In this document: piece after piece, positions 14,637 through 21,468 of the stretch
How the letters are laid out: each line of letters opens with the position of its first letter
How positions within the stretch are numbered: the first letter of the stretch is position 1
Source of the DNA: Zipacnadum sp036504235
Lineage (GTDB): Bacteria; Armatimonadota; Zipacnadia; Zipacnadales; Zipacnadaceae
Assembly: GCA_036504235.1 (NCBI GenBank)
Contig: DASXVN010000018.1
Coordinates: forward strand, 1-26,222
Reading direction: 5' to 3'
Length of the DNA stretch: 26,222 bases
Position numbers and translations under genes: made by a program
Notes under the pieces: generated by a model
What the model was told of the DNA's origin: nothing
Databases searched by the model: none
Seen by the model: the letters and a program-made list of their open reading frames with translations, nothing else

Positions 14637-16232
14637 ATGAAAGACGTACTAGTCTACGACACGACGTTGCGCGACGGTTGCCAGGCCGAGAATGTGACCT
14701 TTAGCGGCGAGGACAAGCTGCGGGTGGCCCGCACCCTCGACGCCCTGGGGGTGGACTTCATCGAGGGCGGCTGGCCCAACGAGACCAACCCCCGCGACCG
14801 CGAGTTCTTCGCCCGCGCCGCCGATGAGTCCTGGCAGAACGCCCGCCTGGCCGCCTTCGGCAGCACCCGCCGGGCCAACCTCGCGCCGGAGGACGACACC
14901 CAGCTCCAGCAGCTAGTCGCCTCCGGGGCGCCGGTCATCACCATCTTCGGCAAGGCCTGGACCCTGCACGCCACCGAGATCCTCCGCATCACCTTGGAGG
15001 AAAATCTGGCGCTGATCGAGGACTCCGTGGCCTGGCTCAAGGCCCAGGGGCGCACGGTGTTTTTCGACGCCGAGCATTTCTTCGATGGCTACCGCGCCGA
15101 TAGCGCCTATGCGCTGGAGACGCTGCGCGCGGCCCAGCGCGGCGGCGCCGACGCCCTGATCCCCTGCGACACCAACGGGGGCAGTCTGCCCCTCCAGATC
15201 CAGGAGATCATGAGCGTGCTGGTCGCCGAGTTCACGCTGCCGCTGGGCATCCACGCCCACAACGACGCGGGGATGGCCGACGCCAACTCCCTGCTGGCCG
15301 TCACCGCCGGGGCCACCCAGGTCCAGGGCACCATCAACGGCTACGGCGAGCGCGCCGGCAACGCCAACCTGTGCACGATCCTGCCCAATCTCGAGCTAAA
15401 AATGGGCAAGACCTGCCTGCCGGAGGGCAAGCTGGCCGAGATCACCTATGTCTCGGCGTACGTCAGCGAGCTGGCCAACCTGCCCCACAACACCCGGCTG
15501 CCCTACGTGGGCCGCTCCGCTTTCGCCCACAAGGGCGGCATGCACGTCAACGCGGTGATGAAGGACCCCGTCTCCTTCGAGCACATCCCGCCCGAGACGG
15601 TCGGCAACGAGCGCCGCATCCTGGTCTCCGACCAGGCCGGCCGCAGCACCATCCTGCACAAGCTGCAGACCATGTACCCCCGCCTCAGCCGCGAGGATCC
15701 GCTGATCCAGACGGTGCTGCAGGAGGTCAAGGAGCGCGAAAACCGCGGCTACGAATACGAGGCCGCCGACGCCTCCCTGGCCCTGCTCGCCCGCAAGCTC
15801 AAGGGGGAGCTACCCGACCTCTTCCAGCTCCACGGCTTCCGGGTGATGGTGGAGAAGCACGACGAGACCGACGAGCCCTTCTCGGAAGCAACCATCCGCA
15901 TCCGCGTGAACGACGCCCGCTACCACACCGCGGCGGAGGGCAACGGTCCGGTCAACGCCCTGGACAAGGCCCTCCGCAAGGCCCTGCGCCCCAAGTACCC
16001 GGAGCTGGACCATCTGGAGCTAGTGGACTACAAGGTCCGCGTACTCGAGGGCACGGTAGGCACGGCCACCCCGGTGCGCGTCCTCATCCAGACCACCGAC
16101 GGCGAGGAGACCTGGGGCACGGTAGGCGTCCACGAGAACATGATCCAAGCCTCCTGGGAAGCCCTGGTAGACGCCATAATCTACGGCCTCCACAAGCACC
16201 TCCGCAAGCGCGCCGAGGTCCAGCCGGAGTAA
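14637..16232 (+). CDS. cimA: Citramalate synthase
   Basis: Condenses pyruvate and acetyl-CoA to (R)-citramalate, opening the threonine-independent route to 2-oxobutyrate and isoleucine. It has 531 residues, the length of the CimA group related to isopropylmalate synthase. The ATG at 14637 has AGGAGG seven bases upstream; the in-phase extension to 14457 is T-box leader. The HMGL-like barrel begins with VYDTTLRDGCQAENVTFSGEDK and has DFIEGGWPNETNP, IHAHNDAGMADANS and NGYGERAGNANLCTI. C-terminal to about 380 is the LeuA-type allosteric dimer domain, with FRVMVEKHD, ARYHTAAEGNGPVNALDKAL and YKVRVLEGTVGTATPVRVLIQT. The GGW and GNGPVNALD segments favour citramalate over isopropylmalate synthase. 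Regulation by an isoleucine T-box supports this. It is monocistronic here; a repeat island follows. Confidence 0.97.
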   Translation: MKDVLVYDTTLRDGCQAENVTFSGEDKLRVARTLDALGVDFIEGGWPNETNPRDREFFARAADESWQNARLAAFGSTRRANLAPEDDTQLQQLVASGAPVITIFGKAWTLHATEILRITLEENLALIEDSVAWLKAQGRTVFFDAEHFFDGYRADSAYALETLRAAQRGGADALIPCDTNGGSLPLQIQEIMSVLVAEFTLPLGIHAHNDAGMADANSLLAVTAGATQVQGTINGYGERAGNANLCTILPNLELKMGKTCLPEGKLAEITYVSAYVSELANLPHNTRLPYVGRSAFAHKGGMHVNAVMKDPVSFEHIPPETVGNERRILVSDQAGRSTILHKLQTMYPRLSREDPLIQTVLQEVKERENRGYEYEAADASLALLARKLKGELPDLFQLHGFRVMVEKHDETDEPFSEATIRIRVNDARYHTAAEGNGPVNALDKALRKALRPKYPELDHLELVDYKVRVLEGTVGTATPVRVLIQTTDGEETWGTVGVHENMIQASWEALVDAIIYGLHKHLRKRAEVQPE

Positions 16233-16625
16233 GGGGGTCTGCCGGTGGCACCGGCGTCTCGCCGGTGTGCCGTTGCCGTCCGTAGGGGTGGACTTTGCGG
16301 TCCGCCGCAATGTCCACCCGGCCGTTGCCGTCCTGTAGGGCGGGGGCTACGTCCCCCGCCGGCCGTTGTCGTTTCCCGCCGTTGCCGTACGTAGGGGTGG
16401 ATCTTTCGCGGAGTCGTACCCCGCGAAACATCCACCCGCGCCAAGGCGGAAGGGTGAGGCCGACCGCCAGTCTAACCTCACCCCCCTGCCCCCCTCTCCC
16501 GCGGGGGACCTTGGGAGAGGGGGGAACGACAAAGGCAAACGGCCTAGACGACACCGAGATGATTCCCCCTCCCTTTAGGGAGGGGGTTAGGGGGTAGGGC
16601 CGTTGCCGTCTGCCCTTCACACACC
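16233..16625. repeat. Gene-free island of modular GC-rich palindromes downstream of cimA
   Basis: This 393-base spacer is almost wholly repeats. In order: hairpin CACCGGCG/CGCCGGTG (16249-16267); GGGTGGAC/GTCCACCC with nested TTGCGG/CCGCAA (16286-16319); GGCGGGGG/CCCCCGCC (16339-16360); GGGTGGAT/ATCCACCC with nested TTTCGCGG/CCGCGAAA (16395-16437); CCCCCCTCTCCC/GGGAGAGGGGGG (16489-16524); and CCCCCTCCC/GGGAGGGGG (16565-16586). Several are joined by a GCCGTTGCCGT linker that recurs four or five times. None carries a U-run, so none is a clear cimA terminator. Open frames here give low-complexity products such as GGTGVSPV or TGETPVP. Confidence 0.88.
16489..16524. repeat. CCCCCCTCTCCC palindromic element, inverted copy
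   Basis: Read on the minus strand, this copy matches the element at 13950-13983, including its loop: AAGGTCCCCCGC recurs on the opposite strand. It is preceded by CCTCACCCCCC, the complement of the GGGGGGTGAGG flank seen at 13984 and 14137. Confidence 0.85.
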
Positions 16626-17420
16626 ATGCCTCAAGTCATCGTGACAACCTCCCGCAAGGTCGGCACCGCGCACCACGCGGAAGCCCGGCTGTGGGCTGAG
16701 CGGCTGCAGACCGAGGTCGTCCCCCGCGCCGACCTCAGCCTCCCCGCGCTGCTCGCCTCCGCCGGGGCTACCGGCGTGCTGGTGGTGGGCGGGGACCGCG
16801 TCACCTACCACGAGCCCCGCCGCGAGCTGGTCTACTTCTTCCACCCCGGGATGGCCCGCCGCCGCCTGCGCAACTACACGGCCGGCCGCGGCGATCCCAT
16901 GCTCACCGCCATGCGCCTGCAGGCCGGCGATACCGTGCTGGACTGCACCCTGGGGCGCGGCACTGACGCCACGCTGGCCGCGCACGTGGCCGGGCCGACC
17001 GGGCGCGTGGTGGGGCTGGAGAAGATGCCGGTGCTGGCCTGGATGACCATCGACGGCCTGCAGCACTACGAGATTGACGACCGCCTAACCCGAGAGGCGA
17101 TGCGGCGGGTGGAGGCGCACTGCGCGGACTACGCGGAGGCCCTGCCCCGCCAGGAGACCGACAGCTTCGAGGTGGTCTACTTCGATCCGCTTTTCGACCA
17201 GCCGGTGGCGGGGGCTTCGGGGATGGTGCCGCTGCGGCAACTGGCCAGCGACGAGCCGGTCACGGTGGCGGCGCTGGAGGAGGCGCGGCGGGTGGCGCGG
17301 CGCTGCGTGGTGATTAAGCAGCGCGTGGGCACGCCGCTGTGGGCGCAGTTGCCCTTCCCCCTGACCCTGGTCTCCGGCGGGAAAAGCAACATAGAGTATG
17401 GCGTAATTGTGGCCGCGTAG
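16626..17420 (+). CDS. Class I SAM-dependent methyltransferase, RsmJ/YpiP-like
   Basis: Probable RNA methyltransferase of 264 residues. Residues 1-60 form an N-terminal domain with VTTSRKVG and the family-type ARLWAERLQTEVVPRADLSL. YFFHPGMARRRLRN at 70-83 corresponds to the FHPSMAxxR motif of the YpiP/RsmJ group. The Rossmann part has SAM motif I VLDCTLGRGTD (104-114), the acidic strand end VVGLEK (E132) and a catalytic-site-type YFDPLF (185-190). RsmJ methylates guanine N2 in 16S rRNA; whether this member has the same target is inferred only from similarity. No Shine-Dalgarno is visible before the ATG, which follows the repeat island directly, so expression may be leaderless or weak. It converges on sixA across 81 bases containing two hairpins. 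Confidence 0.82.
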   Translation: MPQVIVTTSRKVGTAHHAEARLWAERLQTEVVPRADLSLPALLASAGATGVLVVGGDRVTYHEPRRELVYFFHPGMARRRLRNYTAGRGDPMLTAMRLQAGDTVLDCTLGRGTDATLAAHVAGPTGRVVGLEKMPVLAWMTIDGLQHYEIDDRLTREAMRRVEAHCADYAEALPRQETDSFEVVYFDPLFDQPVAGASGMVPLRQLASDEPVTVAALEEARRVARRCVVIKQRVGTPLWAQLPFPLTLVSGGKSNIEYGVIVAA

Positions 17421-17432
17421 GGAAATCCTACC

Positions 17433-17489
17433 GGTAAGATTATCTTACCTCTACCGCTATTTAACTCATAGGCGGTATGAGTTAAATAG
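17433..17489. terminator. Two AT-rich hairpins between convergent genes (bidirectional terminator)
   Basis: GGTAAGA/TCTTACC (17433-17449) and the 13-bp perfect stem CTATTTAACTCAT/ATGAGTTAAATAG (17457-17489) occupy the gap between the methyltransferase and sixA stop codons. The composition is strikingly AT-rich for this genome. Each could serve either strand, though neither has a long U-run. Confidence 0.6.
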
Positions 17490-17501
17490 AGAAGGCGCGG
17501 G

Positions 17502-17969
17502 CTACCGATGCAGCTTGGGTGGCGCCAGCCAGATCAGCACCCCACCGCGCGCGCGAAAGCCCTCCACGCGCACCAGGGCCACGGCGGCCTTCTTCATCTC
17601 CACCTGCCCCCCGGTGAGTGCCTCGAGGATCTCGCTGAAATCCGGCTCATGCCCGACCAGCACCGCGCTGTCGCCAATCCGCGCGTCCGCCAGCAGCCCC
17701 CGCAAGGCCGCCGCGTCCAGCCCGCCCCCGTCCAGCCGGTCATCAAGCTGTACCGCCCGGCCCAGGGCCTCCCCCACCGGCGCGGCGGTCTGCTGCGCCC
17801 GCACCCGAGGGCTGCAGATCACCGCCTCCACCTCCACCCCCAGGCTACGCAGCCACCCCGCCGCCCCCCGAGCCTGCTCCAACCCCTTGGCCGTAAGCTC
17901 CCGGTCCGAGTCATCCTGTCCCGGCTGCTGAGATTCCGCGTCCGCATGACGCAGGAAGTACAGGTCCAT
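17502..17969 (-). CDS. sixA: Phosphohistidine phosphatase SixA-type (histidine phosphatase superfamily)
   Basis: Small single-domain histidine phosphatase of 155 residues, the usual SixA length. The catalytic RHG-like motif is MDLYFLRHADAES with R7 and H8, followed by SDRELTAKGLEQAR. VICSPRVRAQQTA carries the second arginine and VGHEPDFSE the second catalytic histidine. SixA removes phosphate from histidine phosphotransfer domains or the PTS protein NPr; the partner here is unknown and no two-component or PTS gene is in the window. The ATG has AAGGAG eight bases upstream. Upstream, at 18011-18047, lies a copy of the MVSPEF repeat. The protein looks intact. Confidence 0.93.
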   Translation of the reverse strand: MDLYFLRHADAESQQPGQDDSDRELTAKGLEQARGAAGWLRSLGVEVEAVICSPRVRAQQTAAPVGEALGRAVQLDDRLDGGGLDAAALRGLLADARIGDSAVLVGHEPDFSEILEALTGGQVEMKKAAVALVRVEGFRARGGVLIWLAPPKLHR

Positions 17970-18010
17970 GAGGTTCGCTCCTTAGTTAAGCCGACATAAT
18001 TCGCAGACGA

Positions 18011-18047
18011 AAAATGCGCCGAGTTAGGTATGGTGTCCCCCGAATTC
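18011..18047 (+). repeat. MVSPEF repeat, copy A
   Basis: Consensus GAGTTAnGnATGGTGTCCCC followed by CGAATTC, preceded by AAAA and GCG. This copy has GAGTTAGGT, then ATG at 18030, and opens a 17-codon frame MVSPEFTGGQRQ... ending at 18083. It faces inward towards the inverted copy B at 18995-19025. The remainder of the 17970-18178 spacer shows no gene. Confidence 0.8.
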
Positions 18048-18178
18048 ACAGGCGGCCAGCGGCAATCCAATAAGCGCGACTAGGCGCCAAGCCCGATTCT
18101 TTTGTCTCCAAGCCTGGAAAGACATTCGCACCATCTTCTTCGGTACTTTAGCGACCGCGACCCTCGGGAACTCCCAAC

Positions 18179-19012
18179 TCATCGCGTCCTGTCCTCATCG
18201 GGCGGTTTGTCCAGCCGCGCCTCCACGAAGGGGTACACCGGCCAACCAATGCCGTGCGGCCCGGCCTCGCTATCACTCGAACTCCCGTCGGCCCAGGTGG
18301 TATGGAGCCGGATCGTGGGAAGACCGTCATACTCCCCGCGCGTGTCCAGGGCGAGGTGAACGGCGTCGCCCGGCCCCAGATTACTCAACTCGTAGCTGTG
18401 CTGCCGGTACTCCAGGCGAACGCGGGGGACAGTCTCCGGCGGCTGCAGGTCGTTAATCACAGTGACGCCATAGAAGGGGTAGCCCAGGGTCACCACGGGG
18501 CGCACCCACCGAAAGTACCGCCTCAGGGGCGGGCCTATAGTCTGCACCCGGACACCGCCACGGGGACCCACGATGAACACCTTGATCAGTTGGGGTCCTC
18601 CTTGGCTGGCGTGTATTGCGTAGGTGCCCGTAAAGACGCTGGGACGGCCGGGCTTTGTCTTGTTGATCGCCCCCGGCAGGAACGCTTTCACCTGTAGCGC
18701 GCAGTCCCCCGACACGGTGAACGACTGCACCCACGTGCCGCTCGGGCGAGCGGTCGCCGTGACCACGTGGCCCTTTCCGTCCGCGGTTGTGATCGTCACC
18801 TCAACGCGAATTGCGACGTCCGAGGGCCAGGGACTTGACACAATCAGACCCGTCGCTGGCAGGGAGAAGGCTCGCTGTCCCTCCCAAAACTCCTCGCCAG
18901 GCTGGGGCCGCTGGGACCAAAACCACCAGGCACTAGCGACTACGACCGCAACGGCGGCCGCAGCAACGGCAACCCGCCGTGTCCGTGAACTCCTGAATTC
19001 CGGGGACACCAT
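18179..19012 (-). CDS. Unknown single-pass membrane-anchored protein with extracytoplasmic beta-rich domain
   Basis: I do not recognise this family. The 277-residue protein starts within repeat copy B: GGGGAG stands six bases before the ATG and the first residues MVSPEF are encoded by the repeat. A basic stretch (RSSRTRR) precedes one transmembrane helix at about residues 13-32 (VAVAAAAVAVVVASAWWFW). The remainder is predicted outside the cytoplasm and is rich in alternating strand-like segments (VAIRVEVTITTADG, TWVQSFTVSGDCALQVKAF, VPRVRLEYRQHSYELSNLG) and aromatic-proline turns. The C-terminus is acidic and basic-rich (LDKPPDEDRTR). The gene is bracketed by copies A and B. It lies between the TolB-like lipoprotein gene and sixA, on the same strand as both. 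An open frame extends to 19132, but that part overlaps the lipoprotein coding sequence. Confidence 0.7.
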   Translation of the reverse strand: MVSPEFRSSRTRRVAVAAAAVAVVVASAWWFWSQRPQPGEEFWEGQRAFSLPATGLIVSSPWPSDVAIRVEVTITTADGKGHVVTATARPSGTWVQSFTVSGDCALQVKAFLPGAINKTKPGRPSVFTGTYAIHASQGGPQLIKVFIVGPRGGVRVQTIGPPLRRYFRWVRPVVTLGYPFYGVTVINDLQPPETVPRVRLEYRQHSYELSNLGPGDAVHLALDTRGEYDGLPTIRLHTTWADGSSSDSEAGPHGIGWPVYPFVEARLDKPPDEDRTR

Positions 19013-19025
19013 GCTTAACTCCCCG
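18995..19025 (-). repeat. MVSPEF repeat, copy B
   Basis: Minus-strand copy with GAAAACGCGGGGAG, TTAAGC, then ATGGTGTCCCCGGAATTC. It contains the likely ribosome-binding site and start codon of the membrane-anchored protein gene. Its outer end abuts the TGA stop of the TolB-like lipoprotein gene at 19033-19035. It faces copy A. Confidence 0.85.
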
Positions 19026-19032
19026 CGTTTTC

Positions 19033-19941
19033 TCAGTTCGGCCAGCCCCAGCCGGGATCGCGGTCGCTGGCGGGATTGGTGGTGCGGCGAGTACAGACCT
19101 TGGTGGCTACTACTACTGTGTATAGCTCCCACTGCGGGGCGAAGGCGCGGGCGAAGACTAGCTGGCTTCCGTCCGGCGACCAGGAAGGGTCCTCGTCGCC
19201 TTGACCGCTGCTGGTGATCCGGTTCTTGGCGCTGCCGTCGAGCTTCAGGGTGAAAATGCGGCTGGCGGAGCCGCCGGCGGGCAGGCCTACGCAGGCCACG
19301 GTGAGGCCGTCCGGCGAGAGAGACGGTGCGGTCAGGTCGGCGCTGTGGGGGATGATCGTCCGGGTGTGGGCCGAGACGTCGTAGACCTCCAGATGACTGG
19401 TCTGCGAGACCCGGCGCTGGTAGACGATCTTGTTGCCCGGGCCCCAGGAGGGGTGGGAGTCATTGGCGCCGGAGGTCAGCCGGTTCAGGCCCAGGCCGGT
19501 GGTGGCGATTATGTTGTAGATGCCGCTGGACGCGCCGTCGTCGCGGCTGAAGGCAATCCGCAGACCGTCGGGGGACCAGGCCGGATCGGTGTCCATGTGG
19601 CCGGAGGTCAGTTGGGTCTTGCCGGTCCCGTCGGCGTTCATCACCCAGATCGTCCAGCGAGACACCTGCCAGCGCATGAAGGCGAGCTTGGTGCGGTTCG
19701 GCGACCAGGCGGCGCCGAGTTCGTTGTTGGGGCCGGTGGTCAGGCGGACCAGGCCGGTGCCGTCGAGGTACCGGCTGTAGAGGTTCAGCGCGCCGGCGCG
19801 GTCGCTGCTGAAGACGATCTTGGGGGCGGGCACGGGGCCGGCGGGCGAGACCGGCGCGGGGCGGGAAGAGCCGCCGCCGCAGCCGGCGAGCAGGGCAGCG
19901 GTGAGCGAGAGCAATCCGAGGCAGAGCGTCACAGGGCGCAT
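19033..19941 (-). CDS. Lipoprotein with TolB-like (PD40) beta-propeller repeats
   Basis: Exported lipoprotein of 302 residues. The chosen start at 19941 has GGAGGT seven bases upstream and gives a lipoprotein signal, MRPVTLCLGLLSLTAALLAGC, with the acylated cysteine at 21; an in-frame ATG at 20076 gives no signal. After a short Gly/Ser/Pro linker, about five or six PD40 blades follow, with the recurring pattern DGTGxxxLTxG...DxxPxWSPDGxxIAF. Examples are MNADGTGKTQLTSGHMDTDP and GSAKNRITSSGQGDEDPSWS. The predicted six-blade propeller resembles TolB but lacks its N-terminal domain, and no tolQRA or pal genes are nearby, so it is not called tolB. Likely a surface or periplasmic binding protein. 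It follows the COG4705-like gene on the same strand after 163 bases. Confidence 0.88.
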   Translation of the reverse strand: MRPVTLCLGLLSLTAALLAGCGGGSSRPAPVSPAGPVPAPKIVFSSDRAGALNLYSRYLDGTGLVRLTTGPNNELGAAWSPNRTKLAFMRWQVSRWTIWVMNADGTGKTQLTSGHMDTDPAWSPDGLRIAFSRDDGASSGIYNIIATTGLGLNRLTSGANDSHPSWGPGNKIVYQRRVSQTSHLEVYDVSAHTRTIIPHSADLTAPSLSPDGLTVACVGLPAGGSASRIFTLKLDGSAKNRITSSGQGDEDPSWSPDGSQLVFARAFAPQWELYTVVVATKVCTRRTTNPASDRDPGWGWPN

Positions 19942-20023
19942 GGTGGTACCTCCGGAAGGGCCAGCGTTGGGAAGTGCCAGGCTATAAGGGGATAGTTCGC
20001 TGGGGAGGGGCGAGGACCTGCTG

Positions 20024-20057
20024 GAGTCGCCCCACCCGGGGACAGGCGGGGCGACTC
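20024..20057 (-). terminator. Hairpin between the COG4705-like and lipoprotein genes
   Basis: GAGTCGCCCC (20024-20033) and GGGGCGACTC (20048-20057) form a perfect 10-bp stem about 50 bases after the stop of the upstream minus-strand gene. There is no U-run, so it may be a Rho-independent-like pause, an RNA-stabilising structure or a repeat rather than a true terminator. Confidence 0.4.
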
Positions 20058-20104
20058 GCGGAACACCGACTAGCACCAGGCAACCGGCCGGACTGGTCTG
20101 GGGG

Positions 20105-20923
20105 TCAGTGGCACTCGCCGGCGGGTTTCTGGCGGAAGCACCAGAGGCACACCGACATCAGCACCAGCAGGACCGCCGAGGCCGCATAGCGGCTGAGCGC
20201 TAGCCCGCCGGAACTGAGGGGCTTGTCGAGGAAATCGCCCACCACCGCGCCCAGCGGCCGGGTGAGGATGAAGGCCGCCCAGAAGAGCGCGGTGACGGAT
20301 ATCTTCGTCCGGTAGTAGGCGGCGGCCACGAGCAAGAGCAGAACCGTGAAGATAACGGCGCCACCACGATAGCCCAGCCCGGCGCTGCCGGCGGTCCAAT
20401 CGCCGAGGGCGGTGCCCAGGGTCTGGGAGAACATGATCGTTACCCAGTAAAACATCTCGGCTTTGGGAGTGCAGACGCTGCGCACCGATATGGACCCGAG
20501 CGACCGGTGCCACACCGCGAGCGATCCCAGCAGCAGAGCCAGCAGGATAAGGGTGCCGCCCGCGTAGCCGATGCCGAGGGAGCGATCGGCGAAGTCGGCC
20601 AGGGTCGTGCCGACCGTCGTCGTGGCGATGATGGTGACCCAGTAGACGACCGGATGGAACTTCTTCGCGAAGATCTGAGCGGTGACCGCCAAGATGAACA
20701 CGCCGGCAAAGATGGCCGTCGCCGTCAGATACCCCAGTTTCATCGACATCGAGAGGGAGTCACCGCCAGTTTCACCTAGCGTGGTGGCCAGAATCTTCAC
20801 GACCCAGAAGGCCAGGGTGACCTCGGGGACCTTGCTCAGAGCCTGGGTAAATACGGTGTTTGTACCGCGATTCTCTGCTTCTGTCTCAACTGCGCCGGCA
20901 ACCGCCAAATTCTTGAATGCCAA
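20105..20923 (-). CDS. Multi-pass membrane protein, COG4705-like, with four internal repeats
   Basis: Integral membrane protein of 272 residues and about eight helices, matching my recollection of the COG4705 membrane-protein family (KVPEVTLAFWVVKILATTLGE near residue 31); its physiological role is not firmly known. Four repeats share W-x9-G-x4-D with identical internal spacing: W40-G50-D55, W95-G105-D110, W160-G170-D175 and W215-G225-D230. Each is followed by a glycine-containing loop and a second hydrophobic helix. The regularly placed Asp and Thr/Gly residues within the membrane suggest an ion or small-solute path. The start is probably TTG at 20923: AGGAG is eight bases upstream, while the nearby ATG at 20930 is out of frame. 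Upstream lies a 10-bp hairpin and then repeat copy C. Confidence 0.82.
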   Translation of the reverse strand: MAFKNLAVAGAVETEAENRGTNTVFTQALSKVPEVTLAFWVVKILATTLGETGGDSLSMSMKLGYLTATAIFAGVFILAVTAQIFAKKFHPVVYWVTIIATTTVGTTLADFADRSLGIGYAGGTLILLALLLGSLAVWHRSLGSISVRSVCTPKAEMFYWVTIMFSQTLGTALGDWTAGSAGLGYRGGAVIFTVLLLLVAAAYYRTKISVTALFWAAFILTRPLGAVVGDFLDKPLSSGGLALSRYAASAVLLVLMSVCLWCFRQKPAGECH

Positions 20924-21052
20924 AACGCCATCTCCTAACCTGTGGATGTGGTCGCCACGCGGACTCGCGGGCGATCAGTTGACCAAGTGGATTCCAGAGT
21001 GGTCCGCCAGATTGGCAGGCGGGGTACGGCTCACACCCGCGACACGACAAGA

Positions 21053-21076
21053 CAAGGTCAGCTTACGCTGACCTTG
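21053..21076. promoter_or_regulatory. Perfect 10-bp inverted repeat upstream of the COG4705-like gene
   Basis: CAAGGTCAGC, loop TTAC, GCTGACCTTG. It lies about 130 bases upstream of the TTG start. It could be an operator dyad or an RNA hairpin; no tract of U residues follows on either strand. Confidence 0.45.
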
Positions 21077-21184
21077 CCTAGGGGGATAGACGTCGGGGGG
21101 CGAAGGGTGAATCCCGGTTTATTGGCCGAGCGGGAATTTCGGGGGGTAATTCCGGGGAGCGGAAGTGAGGGCCGGAGACTACAA

Positions 21185-21253
21185 AATACCCCGGAGTTAG
21201 GTATGGTGTCCCCGGAACCATCCACGGAACCCAAGTATGGTGTCCTCTGAATT
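21185..21253 (+). repeat. MVSPEF repeat, copies C and partial C'
   Basis: Copy C (AAAATACCCCGGAG, TTAGGT, ATGGTGTCCCCGGAA) has its ATG at 21203 and opens a 15-codon frame ending at 21250. A partial second copy, CAAGTATGGTGTCCTCTGAA, follows at 21232 in the same orientation. Together they face copy D at 23244-23276. Confidence 0.8.
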
Positions 21254-21468
21254 GCACTGAATTGCAGCTTCGTTAGGAGCACGCCAGTCGCGACAAAGGT
21301 GATTGTGCTATGGGTGAAGAATATAAATTCCGTCGGTTTGGCTGCATGCCTGGACCGCCATTCAACATATGCAGGTGCAGTTCAGTGGTGTTAGTCGCCA
21401 AGCGCAACAGCACATATTCATTCCCTCCTAGTTGCAGTGCCATCCGCAACGGGAAGAAGAGGCAGAGC

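Larger units (their letters stand above)
20924..21468. other. Gene-free spacer with hairpin and MVSPEF repeats
   Basis: No convincing gene lies between the divergent COG4705-like and coiled-coil genes. The notable items are a perfect 10-bp hairpin CAAGGTCAGC/GCTGACCTTG (21053-21076, no U-run) and repeat copies C and C' (21185-21253). There is also a tandem TGAATTGCA duplication (21248-21267), and a weak plus-strand promoter candidate with TATAAA at 21322-21327 and GTGATT 17 bases upstream. The in-phase frame from 21310 has a Cys/Ser-rich composition unlike the downstream protein. Confidence 0.6.

Noticed and set aside
16233..16620. CRISPR array, because repeats recur with spacers
   Set aside because: Units differ in sequence and length, are palindromic, vary in orientation, and no cas gene is present.
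18030..18083. Small gene MVSPEFTGGQRQ... from repeat copy A
   Set aside because: Seventeen codons created by the repeat itself; copy C gives a different 15-codon frame and no conservation beyond the repeat is visible.
21053..21076. Manganese (yybP-ykoY) riboswitch upstream of the COG4705-like gene
   Set aside because: Only a simple 10-bp hairpin is present; the conserved GGGGAGTAG-type core of that riboswitch could not be found on either strand.
18021..21203. Integron attC sites, because the MVSPEF repeats contain GTTAGGT and GCTTAAC, which fit GTTRRRY and RYYYAAC
   Set aside because: The core sites face the wrong way relative to attC, are separated by about 1-2 kb rather than about 60-150 bases, and no integrase is present.
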